A DNA stretch of 9,029 bases from CAYQTO01 sp964420455 (GTDB lineage Bacteria; Sumerlaeota; Sumerlaeia; SLMS01): the NCBI GenBank assembly GCA_964420455.1, contig CAYQTO010000154.1, positions 1 to 9,029 on the forward strand, given 5' to 3'. The translations under genes were made by a program, and so were the position numbers. Below are positions 5,828 to 9,029 of the stretch, in pieces. Positions within the stretch are counted from its first letter, which is position 1. Each line of letters starts with the position of its first letter. The notes below the pieces were generated by a model. It did not search any database and was not told where the DNA came from. It saw nothing but the letters and a program-made list of their open reading frames with translations.

Positions 5828-6897
5828 GGATCGCCGAACTCTTCCCGGTAGGGATCCGGGACTTGCTCGCGGTACTCGTAGTTGGGGTCGCCGGGCATCG
5901 GCCGGCGCTTGGGGTTGTAGGCCCATGTTGCCCAGGTGCGTCCCATCGGGTCCTCCATCACGGTTTCCGCCATGTAGAGGTCGAAGGCGAAGTCCGCCGC
6001 GGCAAGCTGGCGATTGAATCGCGACGCCAGGTGATCCCGGAGGTCGTCGCGCCGGTGGCGCATCAGGCCCGCAAGGATGGCAAAGGCCGCCGCAGACCAA
6101 TACCAGGACCAGGGGCCTGTATTCACGAAACCGGCGAAGGTGCAGCCAAAGCAGCAGGAGAGCGGCAACAGCGCGAGGAACGTCAGCGCGTCGGTGCCGA
6201 AGGTGCGCACCATGTCGGTATAGACGGACTCGCGGGCGCGCTCGCCCCGCCATCCGCGCAGCACCAGACGCCCCTCGTCCATCACCGTACGCCACCATGT
6301 ATAGACGTATCCCATCAGCCACGCCTCGTAGAGGAACCAGGCGAAGGGAACATACATGAGGATATAGTAGGGCTGGGGAACACCCTGGCGCAGGTGGAGA
6401 TAGACGAGGCCAAGTACCACGAGGGCGAAGAGGCCATGGAACCATCGGAGACCGACGGCGAGGCGCTCGATGGCGAGGGCCTGGTGGACCTCAGAGCCGG
6501 GGATTCCCGCCATCCAGAGGTCGCGCGCCGCGTTGACGTGGACGCTTCGCGCGCGAAACACGTCGCCGAGCGCCCGGGGCATCCGCTGGTTGTCGATGCG
6601 CGTCCGGGGCCACAGCCACGCCAGCACCCGCAGCCCCACCATGAGGAAGAAGAGAAAGGTCGGGTCGCCGAGCGATACGGTCAGCCCGATCATGGCGGCG
6701 GCAAGGAGGAGGGACAGGACCAGGTAGAGCATGGCCGCGCCATTGTCCGGCACGGGGAGGCGGCGCCACCAGGGCAGGCGGAGGCGGCGCTCGCGGAAGA
6801 GGAGATAGACGGGGCATTGGCTGGCCGACTCGGCGAGGCGGTCGAAGTCCGTCTGCCAGGTGGGAAAGGGCGGTGGGGTGTCGCGTGGCGGTTTCAT
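5824..6897 (-). CDS. Polytopic membrane protein B, second of three tandem paralogues
   Basis: A 357-residue membrane protein of unrecognised family. The N-terminal cytoplasmic part has PPPFPTW (8-14) and CPVYLLFRERR (28-38). Helices lie at about 54-76, 79-97, 145-168, 176-200, 237-258 and 262-279. Between helices 2 and 3 is the shared segment DLWMAGIPGSEV (126-137), with a nearby AIERL (142-146). The C-terminal cytoplasmic part has FAFDLYMAETVMEDPMGRTW (303-322), closely matching A, followed by an extra Pro/Glu-rich tail (323-357) that A lacks. CCFGC (248-252) in helix 5 gives three close cysteines not seen in A or C. The start ATG at 6897 overlaps the stop of A (ATGA). The stretch upstream is C-rich and has no Shine-Dalgarno sequence, so translation probably depends on coupling to A. 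Function unknown; transport across the inner membrane is a guess. Confidence 0.82.
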   Translation of the reverse strand: MKPPRDTPPPFPTWQTDFDRLAESASQCPVYLLFRERRLRLPWWRRLPVPDNGAAMLYLVLSLLLAAAMIGLTVSLGDPTFLFFLMVGLRVLAWLWPRTRIDNQRMPRALGDVFRARSVHVNAARDLWMAGIPGSEVHQALAIERLAVGLRWFHGLFALVVLGLVYLHLRQGVPQPYYILMYVPFAWFLYEAWLMGYVYTWWRTVMDEGRLVLRGWRGERARESVYTDMVRTFGTDALTFLALLPLSCCFGCTFAGFVNTGPWSWYWSAAAFAILAGLMRHRRDDLRDHLASRFNRQLAAADFAFDLYMAETVMEDPMGRTWATWAYNPKRRPMPGDPNYEYREQVPDPYREEFGDP

Positions 6898-7898
6898 GGG
6901 GAGGGGGGCGTGAGGCTGGGGAGCACCCTCCGATGGTACCTGTCAGCCCAGTCCCTTCCGTCCGGATCGTCGGGGACCACGCTCGTGATATACACGTCGA
7001 AGGCGTGGTCCGCGCGCGCCAGGAACTCGGTCACTTTGCGGGGGAACGTGCGCAGGCTCCGGCGCCGGGCAACGTGGAGCCAGACCGCTGCCGCAACGAC
7101 CGCAAAAATCGGAAGCCACCACCACCCCGCTCCACTGGTTAGAAAGATGATGAGGAAAAGGAGGGAGAAGAGCCCGAAGAGGAGCAGAAAGGCGAGGACC
7201 GAGCGTCCGAGGGCGGCTCCGATCTGGCGGCCCATGCTCTTCGACTCCCAATATTCGACACAGGGCAGGAGTTGGCCCTGGATTATGTCGTGCTTAAGGG
7301 TCCGCGCAGCGCTAAGGAACATTTCCACCGTCAGCCAGGCGGAAAGGATAAAGTAGGTCCATTCCATTGGGCTGAAGGGCCAGAGCAGATTGGTCATGAG
7401 GGCGAAGCTTGCCGCGATGCCCAGAGCGGCGACCGCAATCCCGGCAAGGGCCCATGGGAGGCGTTCGAGCGCCGAGGCGCGAATCAGGTCCGAACCGGAG
7501 ACCCCGGCCAGGTACAGATCGACCAGGGCTTCGCGATAGACCCCCTGGCTCGTGGCGATACCGCGTACCATAAGCGGGACGCCGCCGCGCCCCTTGCCCA
7601 GGGCCCCCTGTAGCCGTTGCGCCAGAACCATTACCACCGGCAGCAGCAGGATCAACAGGCAGAGGCCGCCGGGAAGGAGGAGGGTGACGGCGATCGCGAG
7701 CAGGACGCCGAGGGCGATCGGCAGGGAGGTCCAGGAGAAAAGGCCTTTGCGCAACTGGCGACCGATCGTCATCCGGCGCCGTCGTTCGCGGAACATGAGA
7801 TAGACGTGGCAGGTGTCCGCCTCGGCGAAGAAGGGCTCGAGGCGCTGGAGCCAGCGGGGGAAGGCCGGGGCGTCCGTGATGTCTCGCCCCGTCGCCAT
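6894..7898 (-). CDS. Polytopic membrane protein A, first of three tandem paralogues, next to exbD
   Basis: A 334-residue membrane protein of unrecognised family. The N-terminal cytoplasmic part has FPRWLQRLEPF (13-23) and HVYLMFRERRRR (31-42). Six helices are predicted by eye: 57-75, 77-95, 147-172, 178-198, 231-255 and 258-276. Between helices 2 and 3 is VDLYLAGVSGSDL (126-138), then ASALERL (141-147). The place and wording resemble the coupling helix of ABC-2 exporter permeases (the Leu-rich TPL-type segment after helix 2). The C-terminal part has HAFDVYITSVVPDDPDGRDW (298-317), shared with B. The gene begins 3 bp after the exbD stop, with GGAG 9 bases before the ATG, so it is very likely cotranscribed with the ExbB/ExbD motor. 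It may be a transport component or a membrane partner of the motor. Neither is proven by sequence. Confidence 0.82.
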   Translation of the reverse strand: MATGRDITDAPAFPRWLQRLEPFFAEADTCHVYLMFRERRRRMTIGRQLRKGLFSWTSLPIALGVLLAIAVTLLLPGGLCLLILLLPVVMVLAQRLQGALGKGRGGVPLMVRGIATSQGVYREALVDLYLAGVSGSDLIRASALERLPWALAGIAVAALGIAASFALMTNLLWPFSPMEWTYFILSAWLTVEMFLSAARTLKHDIIQGQLLPCVEYWESKSMGRQIGAALGRSVLAFLLLFGLFSLLFLIIFLTSGAGWWWLPIFAVVAAAVWLHVARRRSLRTFPRKVTEFLARADHAFDVYITSVVPDDPDGRDWADRYHRRVLPSLTPPSP

Positions 7899-7901
7899 GG
7901 G

Positions 7902-8330
7902 TCAGCGCTCCACGCGGACCCGCTGGATGACGTCGGTGATGCCGGCCTCGCGGAGGAGGTCCATGACATTGGTGAGGGACTGGACGGTGGCCTCGGCGTC
8001 GGCGCTGATGACGGCGCGGTCGGCGTCTTCCTGTTCGACGGCGCGGGCAAGGGCCTGGCGGAGGGCGGCGGTGTCCATCCGCTCGCCTCGGTACGTATAG
8101 ACGCCGTCGGCCCCGACGAGGATCTCCGGGAGGGGCGACTGGACCTCCTGGGGGGGCGCCTCGGTCGATTCCGGCAGGGTCAGGTCGAAGTAGCTTTCCT
8201 CGGTGCGGATCGTCGTGGCGAGGATGAAGAAAAAGATGAGGTTGAAGATGACGTCGAGCAGGGGGGTGAGGTTGAGCTCGCCTCCTTCCTCGAAGAGGGC
8301 GCGGCGGTTGCGGCGGCTACTGGCGGCCAT
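7902..8330 (-). CDS. exbD: ExbD/TolR-family biopolymer transport protein
   Basis: A 142-residue single-helix protein that works with ExbB as a proton-driven motor in the inner membrane. A short basic cytoplasmic end (RRNRR, 6-10) is followed by NLTPLLDVIFNLIFFFILA (20-38), the family transmembrane helix. Asp26 is the conserved residue at the proton path (Asp25 in E. coli ExbD). The periplasmic domain (about 64-142) has the usual pattern: VISADAEATVQSLTNVMDLL, then REAGITDV. The length is normal for the family. ATG at 8330 lies inside the end of exbB (14-bp overlap) and has GGGAGG 6 bases upstream, so this start is secure; the 28 extra residues up to 8414 are not family-like. ExbD, TolR and related paralogues cannot be separated from sequence alone, and no tonB or tolA is in view. 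Confidence 0.94.
   Translation of the reverse strand: MAASSRRNRRALFEEGGELNLTPLLDVIFNLIFFFILATTIRTEESYFDLTLPESTEAPPQEVQSPLPEILVGADGVYTYRGERMDTAALRQALARAVEQEDADRAVISADAEATVQSLTNVMDLLREAGITDVIQRVRVER
8094..8103 (+). repeat. Copy of the recurrent word CGTATAGACG
   Basis: Exact copy on the + strand inside exbD, encoding Val-Tyr-Thr on the opposite strand. Confidence 0.55.
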
Positions 8331-9015
8331 GGGTGGCCTCCCTGCGGGGGGCGTCGCCGGCGATGGGGATGATGCCGCTGCCGCTGCCGACGATGGGGCG
8401 GTCGAGGAGGGCATGGAGGGCCTCGGCGCCCTCGCGGGGGAAGAGCACCTGCTCGTAGTTGCCGATCCACCGCTGGAGGATGTAAAGAACGATATACGCG
8501 GGGATGGCGATGGCGAGACCCCAGGCGGTGGTGACGAGGGCGATGTTGATGCCGGCGGAGAGCTGCTGGACGTCGGGCCGGGTGGAGGCGGTGAAGTCCT
8601 GGAAGGTCTGGATCATGCCGAAGACGGTACCGAGGAGGCCAAGGAGGGGGGTGATGCGATAGATAAGGCCGAGCTGGGAATTCTGCTGGAAGAGGGCGTC
8701 GCATTCGAGGGCGGTCTGTTCGCGGAGGACGTCGGCGGGGTCCGCGTCGGGCTTGAACTCGAGGTGGGCGTCGACGTTGCGGATGATCTCGGCGAGGGAG
8801 TGGTCCTCGCCCTGGAGGAGGAGGCGGGCACGTTCGAGGCCGCCCTCGGTGCGGGCGCGGCGGATGCGGTCGACGAAGCCACGGGGGGCGATGCGGCCCC
8901 GGCGCAGGTTGAGCGCGCCCTGGATCGCGAAGGCGATCATCAGGACCAGGCAGGGGATCAGGGCGATCATCATCACGCCGCCGCTGACGATGTACCGGTC
9001 GAAGAGAGTTTCCAT
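8317..9015 (-). CDS. exbB: MotA/TolQ/ExbB-family proton channel protein
   Basis: A 232-residue inner-membrane protein forming the proton-conducting stator with ExbD. Helix 1 is at about 12-32 after METLFDRYIVSGG. A cytoplasmic domain rich in Arg and Glu spans 37-115. Helix 2 is YRITPLLGLLGTVFGMIQTF (119-138), the family signature with the TPLLGLLGTVFGM core. Helix 3 is about 154-180 (SAGINIALVTTAWGLAIAIP), where the TT pair matches the conserved polar residues lining the channel. The C-terminus (about 205-232) is Gly/Pro-rich and variable. Start ATG at 9015; only 14 bases lie upstream in the window and they show no clear ribosome site, so a longer N-terminus cannot be excluded, although this start fits the family. 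It is the first visible gene of the - strand block and overlaps exbD by 14 bp. Confidence 0.93.
   Translation of the reverse strand: METLFDRYIVSGGVMMIALIPCLVLMIAFAIQGALNLRRGRIAPRGFVDRIRRARTEGGLERARLLLQGEDHSLAEIIRNVDAHLEFKPDADPADVLREQTALECDALFQQNSQLGLIYRITPLLGLLGTVFGMIQTFQDFTASTRPDVQQLSAGINIALVTTAWGLAIAIPAYIVLYILQRWIGNYEQVLFPREGAEALHALLDRPIVGSGSGIIPIAGDAPRREATHGRQ
8337..8342 (-). promoter_or_regulatory. Strong ribosome binding site (GGGAGG) for exbD
   Basis: GGGAGG on the - strand sits 6 bases before the exbD ATG at 8330 and inside the last codons of exbB. It fixes the exbD start and allows initiation independent of exbB translation. Confidence 0.75.
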
Positions 9016-9029
9016 GATGGCGGTTATCC

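Noticed and set aside
5828..6445. 5' extension of the membrane protein C frame
   Set aside because: It overlaps gene B for 600 bp. The shared N-terminal FP-x-W motif and the ATGA junction place the start at 5827.
5863..7356. 497-codon open frame on the + strand opposite membrane proteins A and B
   Set aside because: The predicted product is rich in Gly, His, Arg and Glu with no helices or motifs. The opposite strand carries two membrane proteins with clear mutual similarity and coupled starts.
7617..8372. 251-codon open frame on the + strand opposite A and exbD
   Set aside because: It is a shadow of the ExbD and protein A coding strand; the product is Gly/Glu/Asp low-complexity sequence.

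Overview
The window looks like a piece of a draft scaffold from a GC-rich, Gram-negative-type bacterium. There is a run of ten N at 385-394, and the envelope genes (ExbB/ExbD, Sec-exported proteins, a FecR domain, a type II secretion-like domain) imply two membranes. The mix of a FecR/GspG-like fusion, a cyclophilin of the type with a long insert, and tandem unrecognised membrane proteins would fit the PVC group or a related uncultured phylum. That placement is a guess from gene style; no marker gene is present.

Layout: positions 1-3177 carry three genes on the + strand. They are the 3' end of a sigma-54-dependent (NtrC-type) activator, a secreted cyclophilin followed by a good intrinsic terminator, and a secreted 520-residue protein joining a FecR domain to the globular domain of a type II secretion major pseudopilin. 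These converge, with only 27 bp between stop codons, on a block of seven - strand genes filling 3205-9015.

The - strand block is read from right to left: exbB, exbD, three related membrane proteins of about six helices each (here called A, B and C), then the ATPase and permease of a nitrate/sulfonate/taurine-type ABC importer. The spacing is very tight: exbB/exbD overlap by 14 bp, exbD to A leaves 3 bp, and A/B, B/C and ATPase/permease are each joined by a 4-bp ATGA overlap. This looks like one transcription unit. Its promoter lies beyond the right edge, because exbB starts 15 bp from the end.

The most interesting part is the coupling of a proton-driven ExbB/ExbD motor to three tandem paralogous proteins. 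They share an N-terminal FP-x-W / F-x-R-R motif, a D-[LI]-x-x-[AT]-G motif and a C-terminal DP motif. Their helix layout resembles ABC-2 exporter permeases, yet no matching exporter ATPase is present. No TonB, TolA or substrate-binding protein is encoded in the window. Also notable are the FecR-pseudopilin fusion and a 10-base word, CGTATAGACG, that occurs five times exactly and twice with one mismatch within 5 kb.

No tRNA, rRNA, CRISPR array, insertion sequence or attachment site was seen. The longest non-coding stretch is 548-741.
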